A stretch of DNA of 64,000 nt from Duganella fentianensis (GCF_009857835.1 NZ_WWCL01000004.1:682001-746000); one strand, 5' to 3'. Numbered from the stretch's first letter, positions 17,066 to 26,560 are shown. Numbers and translations are program-made. Notes: a model not told the origin generated them from the letters alone.

Positions 17066-18511
17066 ATGTTTACTCACGACACCAATAGTATCGCACCGCG
17101 CGGTGCACGGTTGATCGCTGTTGCCGCTTGTTTGGCCGCTGCAGGTCTGGCGCAGGCACAAACCACTACGGCCGTGACGGTCCCGTATATCGATCGTTTC
17201 GAATTTGTAGCGGGCGACGGTAGTCTGGGACCGGCAGGCACGATCCCGAATAACTGGGGTGGCCATCAGTCACGTATCACCCGTCACCTTGACTCCGTAC
17301 GGTTGATATACACCCGTACCGATGCTGCCGGCAATATCACCTGGCAGCTGATGAAGCGCGGTACCAACGGTGGCTGGAGTAAGGAATTTTCCGGTCCGAC
17401 TACGGATGATGTCAGCCTGTTGCGCGACCAGCGCGGCAATGACCGTGCTTACGTCGTGGCCTGGCCCGCCGGTGTGCCCACCGTGTACACGTCGCCTCTG
17501 TATGCGCCCGTGGCCATACCAGGCACTTGGCAAGTTCTGCCATCGAAATACCGTCAGTACACCAATACCGGCATTTCGGCCGATGGCTATCTGTGCCTGA
17601 AAGTCAACCGCGAGTTGCCTACCACCAGCGCCATGCAGACCTCCAATGTCCGTATGGAGTATCAGTGCGGCAGGACCGATGCCACCCGTACGGCGATCAG
17701 CTGGGGCTGGGCGGGTCAGGTGACCCACGTGGTCGGTCTGCGCTTCAATTATGACTATATCTTCCCCAACCCCCAGGGACGGGTGGAAGGTTTGCATGGC
17801 GTGGCCACCAAAGACGTGTACTACACTGTGTCGGACGTGCCGAAACTTGATGCCAGCAAATTCCCCTATGTTTATAACGGTGCCAATTCCTATGTGACCG
17901 CTCTGCGCGCCGATAACTACAAGGCCCAGACTGCTGTGTCTCCTGTGCCGGTACCGACGGGGGCTACGGCAGCACCGGTGGCCAAACTGATGGATAGCTT
18001 CATCGATAGTAGTGGCCGCATGTTCTCCAGCTATCACAAGGAAGATCCGCGTGACGCTTCCGTGTACGGTACTTATGTGGTGGTGCAGGATGCGCAAGGT
18101 AAGGTCCTGTTTGATAAAAAATGGCCAGCGACCCTGGAAACCTATGCCAACGTGCGTATGTTCGAAGATGCGAAAAACCGTATCTGGCTGTTGTGGAGCA
18201 ACCGTGGCAACCGTGCCAGCCAACTGCGTCTGTTCCCTGTGATCGAGAGCGGTACGGCGGCTGCGCCTAGCTTTACGCTGGGGGCCTGGACGGAAGTGGG
18301 CGGTCCGACCTATCCTTACGCACTGGATGGCAATATCTATATTTCCACGGTGCGCGGCGGTACCAGCAAGAGCCAGTATGTGGAAATGTTGTTTAACGCC
18401 TGCACGGAAACCTATACGGCAGGGATTGCTTACAATGGCAACAATTGCTATCACGCCGATCGTAGCGGTCTGATGCAGATCTATTACGCCCGCCTGCGTC
18501 TGCCAGACTAA
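17066..18511 (+). CDS. secreted beta-rich (possibly BNR/propeller-like) protein of unknown function
   Basis: A 481-residue exported protein. The Sec signal ends at GLAQAQA near residue 34. The mature part is rich in Trp, Tyr and Thr strands with repeated Arg-hydrophobic-Tyr patterns (SVRLIYTRTDAAGN, RAYVVAWPAGVPTVY, NRIWLLWSNRGNRASQLRL). It ends LMQIYYARLRLPD, reminiscent of BNR-repeat beta-propellers that bind or cleave glycans. No catalytic motif was identified and there is no PEP-CTERM tail. It sits between EPS genes but has its own long leader and terminator, so it is probably a separate transcript. ATG 17066 is preferred over 17060 because the GGA is only 3 bases from the latter. Confidence 0.7.
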   Translation: MFTHDTNSIAPRGARLIAVAACLAAAGLAQAQTTTAVTVPYIDRFEFVAGDGSLGPAGTIPNNWGGHQSRITRHLDSVRLIYTRTDAAGNITWQLMKRGTNGGWSKEFSGPTTDDVSLLRDQRGNDRAYVVAWPAGVPTVYTSPLYAPVAIPGTWQVLPSKYRQYTNTGISADGYLCLKVNRELPTTSAMQTSNVRMEYQCGRTDATRTAISWGWAGQVTHVVGLRFNYDYIFPNPQGRVEGLHGVATKDVYYTVSDVPKLDASKFPYVYNGANSYVTALRADNYKAQTAVSPVPVPTGATAAPVAKLMDSFIDSSGRMFSSYHKEDPRDASVYGTYVVVQDAQGKVLFDKKWPATLETYANVRMFEDAKNRIWLLWSNRGNRASQLRLFPVIESGTAAAPSFTLGAWTEVGGPTYPYALDGNIYISTVRGGTSKSQYVEMLFNACTETYTAGIAYNGNNCYHADRSGLMQIYYARLRLPD

Positions 18512-18542
18512 TTGAGTTCAGCGTTTCACGCGACTCTGAATA

Positions 18543-18573
18543 ACCGTGCAATCTAATTTGCACGGTTTTTTTT
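18543..18573 (+). terminator. Rho-independent terminator after the secreted protein
   Basis: ACCGTGCAA (18543-18551) pairs perfectly with TTGCACGGT (18558-18566) across a six-base loop, followed by a run of T to 18573. It lies 32 bases after the stop codon. Confidence 0.92.
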
Positions 18574-18905
18574 CGGCTACACGTACTGCTTGGGTTGCCG
18601 GGGCCGATTGACGGCGGTGGTGGAGCGCAGGCAGACATTGGCAAAACCTCGGCCGATTTAAATACTTTTAGCAATATTAAACATTCTTAACCCTGCAGTC
18701 CCGAAGTACTCAGTAGAACCCTTAGGTTTTTTGCATCGTGCGCGGTAGAATTTGCATGACGGCACGTCGTCGTGAGGTTGAAATTCTGGTATGCTTCATA
18801 ACTCATGTGAATAAATTTGCAATGTGCGCGCTGGCCTCCCGGTAGCAGCCAGAAACAGGGCCGGCACAGCATGCATTGCGCAGTAAAAAAGGATTATTGT
18901 CAGCT
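18574..18905 (+). other. intergenic region upstream of the nucleotide-sugar dehydrogenase gene
   Basis: About 330 bases without a credible ORF. It must hold the promoter of the tviB-like gene and the genes after it, because a terminator lies just upstream. The best -10-like element is TAGAAT at 18746-18751, but I see no good -35 partner. A weak AAGGA SD at 18889-18893 is 12 bases from the ATG. Nothing else was recognised. Confidence 0.4.
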
Positions 18906-20189
18906 ATGCACAAACGTAAGATTTCGGTAGTGGGTCTGGGCTATGTGGGCTTGCCAGTGGCGGTGGCGTTTGGCGCACAAGCCGAGACCATAGGCTTTGA
19001 TATCAACGAGGCGCGTCTGCAGGAGCTACGCGACGGCCATGACCGTACCAATGAGGTGACGTCGGCGGAACTGCGCGGCGCAAACATCACGTACACGGCT
19101 GATACCAGCGTGCTGGCACGTGCCGACTTCCACATCGTGGCCGTGCCGACTCCGGTCGATGATGCGCACCAGCCGGATCTGACGCCGGTTGAGCGTGCAT
19201 CCGAGACGGTGGGCAAAGCCCTCAAGAAGGGCGATATCGTGGTCTATGAATCGACCGTTTATCCGGGCGTGACGGAAGATGTCTGCGTGCCCATCCTGGA
19301 GCGTGTCTCGGGGCTGAGCTGCGGACCTGATTTTACCGTGGGTTATAGCCCAGAGCGTATCAATCCCGGTGACAAAGAACATACTTTTACCAAGATCACC
19401 AAGATCGTTTCCGGTCAGAACCCCGCCACGCTGGAAGTCGTGGCCGAGGTTTATGGCTCCGTGGTGACGGCTGGAGTCTACAAGGCTGCCAGCATCAAAG
19501 TGGCCGAGGCCGCTAAAGTGATCGAAAATACCCAGCGTGACTTGAACATTGCGCTGATGAATGAGCTGTCGCTGATTTTTGACCGCATGGGCATCGATAC
19601 CAATGGCGTGCTTGACGCCGCCGGTACCAAATGGAATTTCCTGCGCTTCAAACCGGGTCTGGTAGGCGGCCACTGTATCGGCGTCGACCCATACTACCTG
19701 ACCCACAAGGCAGAAATGCTGGGCTACCACTCGCAAGTGATTCTGGCAGGCCGCCGCATCAATGACGGCATGGGCGCCTACATCGGCCAGCAAACCATCA
19801 AGCAGCTGATTCGCGCTGGACATGATGCAGGTCAATCGGTAGTAACCGTGTTCGGTCTGACCTTCAAGGAAAACTGCCCGGATCTGCGCAACTCCAAAGT
19901 AATCGATGTGATTCGTGAGCTGCAATCCTATGGCATCCAGGTGCAGGTCACCGATCCGCAGGCGGATCCGGAGGAGGCGCTGCACGAGTATGGTATCAAA
20001 CTGACGCCGTTCGATCAGCTGCGTCCTGCTGAGGCGGCAGTGATCGCCGTCGCCCACAGCGAATATGCGAGCTGGACGGCCCAACAGTTCCGTGCCGTGC
20101 TGACCGAACGTCCGGTAGTGATCGACGTCAAGGGACTATGCGAACGTACTGCCTTTGAAGATGCCGGCATGATTCTGTGGCGTCTGTGA
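18906..20189 (+). CDS. tviB: UDP-N-acetylhexosamine 6-dehydrogenase, TviB/WbpO-like
   Basis: A 427-residue cytosolic NAD-dependent dehydrogenase that oxidises C6 of a UDP-HexNAc twice to give the uronate. The Rossmann motif is VVGLGYVGLPVA at the N-terminus. GFDINEARLQELRDGHDRTNEV is typical of the TviB/WbpO branch. YSPERINPGD, the catalytic-Cys loop GGHCIGVDPYYLTHKA and GLTFKENCPDLRNSKV complete the fold. Pairing with a TviC/WbpP-type epimerase 7 bases downstream points to UDP-GalNAcA as the end product, whichever enzyme acts first. The start at 18906 is chosen because HKRKISVVG is the normal N-terminus. Confidence 0.88.
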   Translation: MHKRKISVVGLGYVGLPVAVAFGAQAETIGFDINEARLQELRDGHDRTNEVTSAELRGANITYTADTSVLARADFHIVAVPTPVDDAHQPDLTPVERASETVGKALKKGDIVVYESTVYPGVTEDVCVPILERVSGLSCGPDFTVGYSPERINPGDKEHTFTKITKIVSGQNPATLEVVAEVYGSVVTAGVYKAASIKVAEAAKVIENTQRDLNIALMNELSLIFDRMGIDTNGVLDAAGTKWNFLRFKPGLVGGHCIGVDPYYLTHKAEMLGYHSQVILAGRRINDGMGAYIGQQTIKQLIRAGHDAGQSVVTVFGLTFKENCPDLRNSKVIDVIRELQSYGIQVQVTDPQADPEEALHEYGIKLTPFDQLRPAEAAVIAVAHSEYASWTAQQFRAVLTERPVVIDVKGLCERTAFEDAGMILWRL

Positions 20190-20196
20190 GGTGAAG

Positions 20197-21228
20197 ATGT
20201 CGGCATATCAAGAATTGCAAGGCACGCTGCGCAGCGCGCCGAAGACCTGGCTGATTACCGGTGTGGCGGGCTTCATCGGCTCGAATCTGCTGGAGACCCT
20301 GCTGTCGCTGGATCAGCAGGTGGTGGGTCTGGATAATTTCGATACTGGCCACCGGCAGAATCTGGAGCGGGTGCAGGCACTGGTGACGCCAGAACAATGG
20401 CGGCGTTTCCGTTTTCAGGAAGGCGATATCTGCGACCCTAGTGCCTGCGTCGCAGCCGTGCAGGGGGTGGACTACGTGCTGCACCAGGCGGCACTGGGAA
20501 GTGTGCCCCGTTCGCTGGAAAACCCGCGCCGTACCAACGATACCAATATCACCGGCTTCCTCAACATGCTCGTCGCCGCACGCGATGCGCGCGTGCGCCG
20601 CTTCGTGTACGCTGCCTCCAGCTCCACTTATGGCGATCATCCGGGCCTGCCCAAGGTGGAGGAGGTGATCGGCAAGCCGCTGTCGCCATATGCCGTGACC
20701 AAGTACGTCAACGAGCTGTATGCAGATGTGTTCGCACGCTGCTACGGCCTGTCGTCGATAGGTTTGCGTTACTTCAACGTGTTCGGTCCCCGCCAAGATC
20801 CTAATGGCGCCTATGCCGCCGTGATTCCCAAGTGGTATGGCGCGCTGCTCAGTGGCGAGCAAATCCAGATTAACGGTGACGGTGAGACCAGTCGCGACTT
20901 TTGCTACATTGCCAATGTGGTGCAAGCCAATCTGCTGGCCGCAACCAGCGAGCGGGCGGAAGCGGTGAACCAGGTGTACAACGTGGCGCTGGGTGATCGC
21001 ACCACCCTGAATGAACTGTTCGAGCTGATACGCCAGCGGGTCGCCCGCAGTGTGCCGGCCGCCGCCAGCGCCGTGGCCAATTACCGCGCCTTCCGCGACG
21101 GTGATGTGCGCCATTCCCAGGCCGATACCAGCAAGATTGTTTCGCTGTTGGGCTATGCCCCTACGCATCGCGTTGCGGAAGGGTTGGATCAGGCCACGGC
21201 TTACTACCTTGCCGTGATCGGGCGCTAA
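20197..21228 (+). CDS. tviC: UDP-N-acetylglucosamine(/uronate) 4-epimerase, TviC/WbpP-like
   Basis: A 343-residue SDR epimerase. It has a distinctive WbpP/TviC N-terminus (AYQELQGTLRSAPKTWLITG), NAD-binding GVAGFIGSN, the catalytic Ser/Tyr/Lys (SSSTYGDH and SPYAVTKY) and substrate-loop sequence YFNVFGPRQDPNGAYAAVIPKW. It interconverts gluco and galacto forms of UDP-HexNAc or its uronate. ATG 20197 (SD GAGG at 20188-20191) fits better than GTG 20191. A glycosyltransferase starts 4 bases after the stop. Confidence 0.87.
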   Translation: MSAYQELQGTLRSAPKTWLITGVAGFIGSNLLETLLSLDQQVVGLDNFDTGHRQNLERVQALVTPEQWRRFRFQEGDICDPSACVAAVQGVDYVLHQAALGSVPRSLENPRRTNDTNITGFLNMLVAARDARVRRFVYAASSSTYGDHPGLPKVEEVIGKPLSPYAVTKYVNELYADVFARCYGLSSIGLRYFNVFGPRQDPNGAYAAVIPKWYGALLSGEQIQINGDGETSRDFCYIANVVQANLLAATSERAEAVNQVYNVALGDRTTLNELFELIRQRVARSVPAAASAVANYRAFRDGDVRHSQADTSKIVSLLGYAPTHRVAEGLDQATAYYLAVIGR

Positions 21229-21232
21229 CTCG

Positions 21233-22411
21233 ATGGTGCCCAACGTCATGTTCGTTGTGCCCAGCCTGATCCGGGCTGGGGCGGAAACCCAGGTGATCGA
21301 TCTGGTCAACCAGATCGATCCGGGGCAGATGCGCGTACATCTGTTTACCTTTGAACGCCAGCTGGACCTGCTTGAAAAGCTGGACCGTAGCAAAGTCAGT
21401 CACCATCAGTGTGTGCGGCGCAGTAAGTACGACTTGCAGCCGGCGCGCGAACTGGGGCGCTTGATCGACGAGCTGGAAATTGATGTGGTGCATTGCACGC
21501 TGCAGTTCGCGTTGCTGTGCGGCTGGCTGGCGCGCCGCTACAGCCGGCGCCAGCCACGCCTGATCGTCTCCGTCCATACCACGCTCAATCGTGATTTCAA
21601 AGGCGATGTGCTGGACTGGGTGATGTACCAGTGGCTGATGCGGGCCTGTGACCAGATTATTTTTGTCTGCGATGCGCAGCGTCATCACTGGATACGGCGT
21701 TTCCCGTTTATTGCTGCCACTGCCGTGACTATCCATAACGGTATCAATGTGGCGCGTTTCGATCCATCCCAGACTGCGCCGGCCGGGGTGGCATTGCGGG
21801 CGCAACTGGGGATACCGGCCGACGCCGTGGTGCTCGCTCACGTTGCTGCCTTCCGCCCGGAAAAGGCCCATCAAGTGTTGCTGCAGGCGCTGGCGCAAGT
21901 CATGCCGGAATTGCCTGAGTTGCAGGTGATTTTTGCCGGTGACGGCCCTTTGCGGTCCGCCATCACGGAGCAGGGCCGGCAGTTGGGCCTGGCGCCGCGT
22001 CTGCACTTTACCGGTAGCCTGCCCGATGTGCGGCCAGTTCTGGCGGCGGCCGATTTTTCCGTGCTGCCGTCGATCGCTGTCGAGACGTTTTCACTGGCCA
22101 TGCTGGAATCGCTGGCGCTGGAAGTACCGATGATCGCTTCCGACCTGGGCGGTGCCCGCGAGGCGGTGCTGCAGGGCGAGACGGGTGCGCTGGTGCCCCC
22201 CGGGCAGGTGGCCGAACTGGCCGCAGCATTGCGTGCCTTGTGCCGCGATGCAGCTGGTCGCCGCCGCATGGGGCAGCGTGGACGACAGCTGGTGCTGGAA
22301 CGTTATGATGGCGCGATGATGGCGCAAAAAACGGCTGATGCCGTGCTGCAATGCGTGCGCAGTGCGCCAGGGGCTGCGCGACTGCCGTACGCCAAGAGCA
22401 TGGGTAAGTAA
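21233..22411 (+). CDS. GT4-family glycosyltransferase
   Basis: A 392-residue GT-B enzyme: MFVVPSLIRAGAETQVIDLV at the N-terminus, IHNGINVARFDPSQ at the hinge, HVAAFRPEKAHQVLLQAL opening the donor domain, and VLPSIAVETFSLAMLESLALEVP as the EX7E region. It is expected to extend the lipid-linked oligosaccharide, perhaps with the HexNAcA made by the two preceding genes. The stop TAA shares a base with the start of the next gene (TAATG). Confidence 0.85.
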   Translation: MVPNVMFVVPSLIRAGAETQVIDLVNQIDPGQMRVHLFTFERQLDLLEKLDRSKVSHHQCVRRSKYDLQPARELGRLIDELEIDVVHCTLQFALLCGWLARRYSRRQPRLIVSVHTTLNRDFKGDVLDWVMYQWLMRACDQIIFVCDAQRHHWIRRFPFIAATAVTIHNGINVARFDPSQTAPAGVALRAQLGIPADAVVLAHVAAFRPEKAHQVLLQALAQVMPELPELQVIFAGDGPLRSAITEQGRQLGLAPRLHFTGSLPDVRPVLAAADFSVLPSIAVETFSLAMLESLALEVPMIASDLGGAREAVLQGETGALVPPGQVAELAAALRALCRDAAGRRRMGQRGRQLVLERYDGAMMAQKTADAVLQCVRSAPGAARLPYAKSMGK

Positions 22412-23850
22412 TGGGATTTGAAGATCGCCTGTATTCGCTACTGTCCCTGTACATCCGATCGCCGCAATGGGTCAAGTCTATCTTCGGCCGTCTCTATCTT
22501 GCCTTGCCTCCCTACGTACGCCGGGGGCGGCATTATCCGCGCTTTCTGGAACAGGTTGCAGTGCACGATCCGGCGGCGCTGGCACAGCTGTCGCGCGCCA
22601 AGCTGACCGAGACGTTGCGCTGGGCATTGCAGACCGTACCCCGGTACGCCTCCTATGCCCACTTGCTCGGCCAGCTGGAAGCTGATCCCTATGCGGTGCT
22701 GCAGCAGCTGCCTATTGTCAGCAAGAGTGACGTCAAGGCAGATCTCGATGACTTGCTGTCGCGCCAGATGCCGCTGACGGCAAGGCTGAAGACTTTTACC
22801 GGCGGCTCGACGGCCCAGCCCATGATGTTTTACCTGCACAAAGGGGTGACGCGTACCAAAGAGTATGCCTTCATGGATAGTTTCCACCGTCGCGTAGGCT
22901 TGAGCGACAAGGATGTGGTGCTGGCACTGCGCGGACGCAGCGTGCCCGGCGCTGGTCGCCCCGGTGCCAGTTTGTGGATGTATGAGCCCATCAAGAGGCA
23001 GCTGATACTGAGTTGCGACCATCTGGAGCGCGCCAATATGCCGGCCTATGTAGAGGCCATCCGGCGCTGGAAACCGCGTTTCATCCAGGCCTACCCGTCA
23101 GCGTTGCATCCGCTGGCGCGCTGGCTCAAGGAGCATCCGGCGCCCGATGTGACAGCCCCGATACGCGGCATCATGCTGTATTCGGAAAATGTGTACGAGG
23201 GCCAGATGGCCATGCTGCGCTCGGTATTCGATTGCCCTATCCTGTGTCATTACGGTCATTCCGAGCGGGTCCTGATGGCGGCTTCTATGCCGGACGATGA
23301 GCGCTGCTTCTTCTGGCCCCAGTATGGCCATGTGGAATTGCTGGATGTGATGGGGCGGCCTGTAACGCAACCGGGCGAACTGGGCGAGCTGGTGGGAACC
23401 TGCTACGACAATCAAGTCATGCCGTTCGTGCGCTATCGTACCGGCGATCTGGCCGTGCTTAGCGATCGTCCCCATCCCGCTCTGCCCGGCTATTTTGCGG
23501 TGGAACGGATAGAGGGGCGCTTGCAGGAGTTTCTGGTGTGCCACGACCACCGCCTGATTTCCATATGCACCATGGGGGCGGCGCATTTCGACGATCTGGC
23601 TGCGGTCGAAATGATACAGTACGAACAGTTCCGGCCCGGACACTTCCTGCTCAATGTGGTGGCCTCGCAAGCCTTGTCCGACGCTGCCCGCGGCCGCATC
23701 GCCAGGGCAGTGTATGCCAAGACGCAAGGCGGCTGCCAGGTCGAAGTGCGCGAAGTGGCGCAGATTGCCCGCACCGCTAGTGGTAAGCATCGCATGTTGT
23801 TGCAGCATCTGGATATCAGTGAATATTTTGGTGCGACGCTGGCAAGCTGA
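22411..23850 (+). CDS. PaaK/CapK-like adenylate-forming enzyme
   Basis: A 479-residue protein of the phenylacetate-CoA ligase/coenzyme F390 synthetase branch of adenylating enzymes. The N-terminal region has LPIVSKSDVKADLDDLL. The phosphate-binding loop is FTGGSTAQP, followed by YGHSERVLMA and MPFVRYRTGDLAVL with the conserved Arg-Tyr-x-Thr-Gly-Asp. Such CapK-like proteins recur in capsule and EPS loci, where they may activate an acyl group for attachment to sugar; the substrate is unknown. It is translationally coupled to the upstream glycosyltransferase and is followed 22 bases later by an acyltransferase. Confidence 0.78.
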   Translation: MGFEDRLYSLLSLYIRSPQWVKSIFGRLYLALPPYVRRGRHYPRFLEQVAVHDPAALAQLSRAKLTETLRWALQTVPRYASYAHLLGQLEADPYAVLQQLPIVSKSDVKADLDDLLSRQMPLTARLKTFTGGSTAQPMMFYLHKGVTRTKEYAFMDSFHRRVGLSDKDVVLALRGRSVPGAGRPGASLWMYEPIKRQLILSCDHLERANMPAYVEAIRRWKPRFIQAYPSALHPLARWLKEHPAPDVTAPIRGIMLYSENVYEGQMAMLRSVFDCPILCHYGHSERVLMAASMPDDERCFFWPQYGHVELLDVMGRPVTQPGELGELVGTCYDNQVMPFVRYRTGDLAVLSDRPHPALPGYFAVERIEGRLQEFLVCHDHRLISICTMGAAHFDDLAAVEMIQYEQFRPGHFLLNVVASQALSDAARGRIARAVYAKTQGGCQVEVREVAQIARTASGKHRMLLQHLDISEYFGATLAS

Positions 23851-23872
23851 GTCGCCCCCTTAGGAGTTTGTT

Positions 23873-24310
23873 ATGTTGCCTCTGTTCCGACTGTATTCCC
23901 TGCTCTGGCGCTGGCGTGTGCCACTGCTGCCACGTTTGCTCTATCTGCTCAACCGCATACTGTTTTCCGTGGCGCTGCCGCCTAGCGTGCGGATGGGTAA
24001 GAATGTGGTGCTGGCCTATCAGGGGCTGAGCACGGTAGTGCATGCCCAGGCCAGTATCGGTGATGATGTGTATATCGGTCCGCAAGTGATCATCGGTGGC
24101 CGTAGCGGCGAAAGCCTGGTACCCGTGATCGAAGCGGGCGCGTATATCGGCGCTGGTGCGCGCGTGCTAGGGCCTGTCACCGTGGGACGCAATGCACTGG
24201 TGGCGGCGGGCGCGGTGGTGTTGGCCGATGTGGCGCCCGGGCAAGCCGTTGCCGGCATTCCCGCGCGTCCTATCAAGATGTCGCGCGGCGAAGCGGGGCG
24301 GGATACCTGA
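23873..24310 (+). CDS. hexapeptide-repeat (left-handed beta-helix) acyltransferase
   Basis: A 145-residue protein of the serine-acetyltransferase/LbH superfamily. An N-terminal hydrophobic stretch (WRVPLLPRLLYLLNRILF) precedes hexapeptide repeats such as VVHAQASIGDDVYIGPQV, IEAGAYIGAGARVLGPVT and NALVAAGAVVLADVAPG, ending with AGIPARPIK. It probably acetylates or otherwise acylates a sugar of the repeat unit. A strong AGGAG precedes the ATG. It may act with the adenylating enzyme upstream; this is inferred from adjacency only. Confidence 0.82.
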   Translation: MLPLFRLYSLLWRWRVPLLPRLLYLLNRILFSVALPPSVRMGKNVVLAYQGLSTVVHAQASIGDDVYIGPQVIIGGRSGESLVPVIEAGAYIGAGARVLGPVTVGRNALVAAGAVVLADVAPGQAVAGIPARPIKMSRGEAGRDT

Positions 24311-24336
24311 GTGAGGGCGGCGGCCCCGGCATATCG

Positions 24337-25416
24337 ATGAAGCGGCGCTGGATAGTCATGCTGGGGACGGCGGAGGCAAGCCGGGGCGGGATAGCGGCCG
24401 TGCTGCAAGCCTACCGCCGCGGCGGCCTGTGGTCGCGCTGGCCCGTGCTGCATCTGGCCACCCATACTGATGGCAGCGCGGCCGCCAAACTGGGGCAGGC
24501 CTGGCGCAGCTGGGTGCGTCTGCTGTGGCTGCTACTTACCGGCCGGGTGGCACTGGTGCATCTGCATCTGGCCTCGCGTGCCAGCTTCTGGCGCAAATTG
24601 ATGTTTTTCCTGCCCGCGAGGCTGGCCCGGGTACCAGTGCTGGTGCACCTGCATGGCGGGGGATTCCAGAATTTTTATGCGCGGGGCGGCGGGCTGACCC
24701 GGGGGGTGATCCGGCTGGTGTTCCGCCAAGCCGCGTGTGTGCTGGTACTCTCGTCGGGCTGGGCGCACTGGCTGGCGAGCGTGGCGCCGCGCGCGCAGGT
24801 GATCGTGCTGCCTAATCCGGTGAGCGTGCCGTCTGTCGTGCACCGGGAAAAACTGAGCGAGCGCTTGATTTTTCTAGGGCATTTGAGCAAGGCCAAAGGC
24901 TGTTACGATTTGCTGGCAGCACTGGCGATGCTGGCGCCACGGTACCCTCAGCTCAGCCTGGTGATGGCCGGCGAGGGCGAACGCGCTGCGCTGATGGCTC
25001 ATGCAGCCAGCCTGGGCCTGGCGCAGCGGGTACTGTTTCCCGGCTATGTGGATAGGGATGAGCGCGATCGTTTGCTGGCCGATGCGGCCGCATTGGTGCT
25101 GCCCTCGTATGCGGAAGGGGTGCCCATGTGCCTGCTCGAAGCCATGGCGGCGGCAGTGCCGGTGGTGGCCAGCAAGGTAGGTGGCATCCCTGATCTGGTT
25201 AGTGCCGGTGTCGAAGGGCTGCTGGTGCCCCCGGGGGACGTGACGGCACTGGCTGCCGCGCTGGCTACGTTGCTCGATGATGTGGGGCGCGCCCGTGCCA
25301 TGGGACTGGCTGGACGTAGCACGGTTATTGCTTGTTATAGCGATGGTCGGGTGCTGGCGCAGCTGGAGCAGCTTTATGCACGATATGCCGGGATCGACAG
25401 TAAGTCGGTTTATTAA
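24337..25416 (+). CDS. GT4-family glycosyltransferase
   Basis: A 359-residue GT-B enzyme. Visible features are an N-terminal GTAEASRGGIAAVLQAYRR nucleotide-sugar-type loop, VLVHLHGGGFQNFY, LIFLGHLSKAKGCYDLL at the start of the donor domain, and LPSYAEGVPMCLLEAMAAAVP as EX7E. It resembles the next gene in layout (both have HGGxxxxFF/Y loops) but is less similar than the pair at 11631/12785. It forms part of the same run of glycan-assembly genes. Confidence 0.85.
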   Translation: MKRRWIVMLGTAEASRGGIAAVLQAYRRGGLWSRWPVLHLATHTDGSAAAKLGQAWRSWVRLLWLLLTGRVALVHLHLASRASFWRKLMFFLPARLARVPVLVHLHGGGFQNFYARGGGLTRGVIRLVFRQAACVLVLSSGWAHWLASVAPRAQVIVLPNPVSVPSVVHREKLSERLIFLGHLSKAKGCYDLLAALAMLAPRYPQLSLVMAGEGERAALMAHAASLGLAQRVLFPGYVDRDERDRLLADAAALVLPSYAEGVPMCLLEAMAAAVPVVASKVGGIPDLVSAGVEGLLVPPGDVTALAAALATLLDDVGRARAMGLAGRSTVIACYSDGRVLAQLEQLYARYAGIDSKSVY

Positions 25417-25440
25417 TATAATGTTATTTCAAAGGTAATT

Positions 25441-26544
25441 GTGACAACGCGCATGAAGAAAACAGTGATGATGCTGGGGCCGTCCACCGCTGCTGTCAGC
25501 GGGGTCAGCACCCATTTAAACCAATTATTTCATTCAGCGCTGGCGCAGCAGTGGGAGCTGGTGCAGTTTCAGGTGGGCAGCGAAGGGCGCGCCGAATCGA
25601 CGTTGAGCAAGCTATGGCGCTTTGCCATCAGTCCGCTGCAATTTGCCGTGGCCATCTGCCGTCTCTGGCCTGCGATCGTCCATCTGAATACATCGCTCGA
25701 GCCCAAGAGCTACTGGCGTGACATTGTGTATTTACTGATCGCCAAATTATTCGGCCGACGTGTGCTATATCAAGTCCACGGCGGTGCTTTACCTGAACAG
25801 TTTTTTGCCGGTCAGCCGATGCGTCGCTGGTTGCTGCGCCGCATGTTGCGCCTGGCCGATGCCGTGGTGCTGCTGGCCGATATCGAGCTGCAGGCCTATC
25901 GCCAGTTCGATCCCCGGCTGGTGCTCAGCGTGATTCCCAACGCCATCGATCTGGTACCCGATCCGGCCGGCAAGGAGCAGCAGTTGCAAGGCCCGCTAAC
26001 GGTGGCTTATGTGGGACGTCTGGCGCGCAACAAGGGGATTTTCGAACTGCTGGACGCACTGGCACTGGTACGGCGCGAAGGCGTTGCACTGCAACTGGTG
26101 ATTGCCGGCGGCGGCCCGGACGAGGCCGAATTGCGCGCAGCGGTGGAGCGGCTGGCGCTAGCCGATCAAGTGCGTTTCGCCGGCCCCGTGTTCGGCAAAG
26201 AGAAAGATGAGCTGTGGGCCCGCGCGGATGTGTTCGGTTTCCCGACCTATCATCGCGAGGGGCTGCCTTATGCTTTGCTCGAAAGTATGGCCGCGCGCAC
26301 CGTGCCCCTGGTATGTCCCGTGGGGGCTGTGCCGGATGTAATGCAGGATGGCGAGCATGGTGTGTTTGTCCCGCCCCGGGATCCGGCGGCGCTGGCCGCC
26401 GCTTTGTTGCGTCTGGAGCGTGACCGTGCCCTGTTGCGGCGCATGGGCGCGGCCGGGCGCCAGCGTATAGAACAAGCTTATACCGTGGAACGTTTGGCGC
26501 GTGATTTTGACGCCGCCTATACGCGCCTGTGTACTGAACATTGA
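25441..26544 (+). CDS. GT4-family glycosyltransferase
   Basis: A 367-residue GT-B enzyme: MMLGPSTAAVSGVSTHLNQLF N-terminal loop, YQVHGGALPEQFFAG, VAYVGRLARNKGIFELLDAL in the donor domain, and FPTYHREGLPYALLESMAAR as EX7E. GTG 25441 has AAAGG 5 bases upstream and is chosen over ATG 25453, which has no SD. The following amidotransferase starts 16 bases after the stop. Confidence 0.84.
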   Translation: MTTRMKKTVMMLGPSTAAVSGVSTHLNQLFHSALAQQWELVQFQVGSEGRAESTLSKLWRFAISPLQFAVAICRLWPAIVHLNTSLEPKSYWRDIVYLLIAKLFGRRVLYQVHGGALPEQFFAGQPMRRWLLRRMLRLADAVVLLADIELQAYRQFDPRLVLSVIPNAIDLVPDPAGKEQQLQGPLTVAYVGRLARNKGIFELLDALALVRREGVALQLVIAGGGPDEAELRAAVERLALADQVRFAGPVFGKEKDELWARADVFGFPTYHREGLPYALLESMAARTVPLVCPVGAVPDVMQDGEHGVFVPPRDPAALAAALLRLERDRALLRRMGAAGRQRIEQAYTVERLARDFDAAYTRLCTEH

Positions 26545-26560
26545 AATAGGAGTCGTATCC

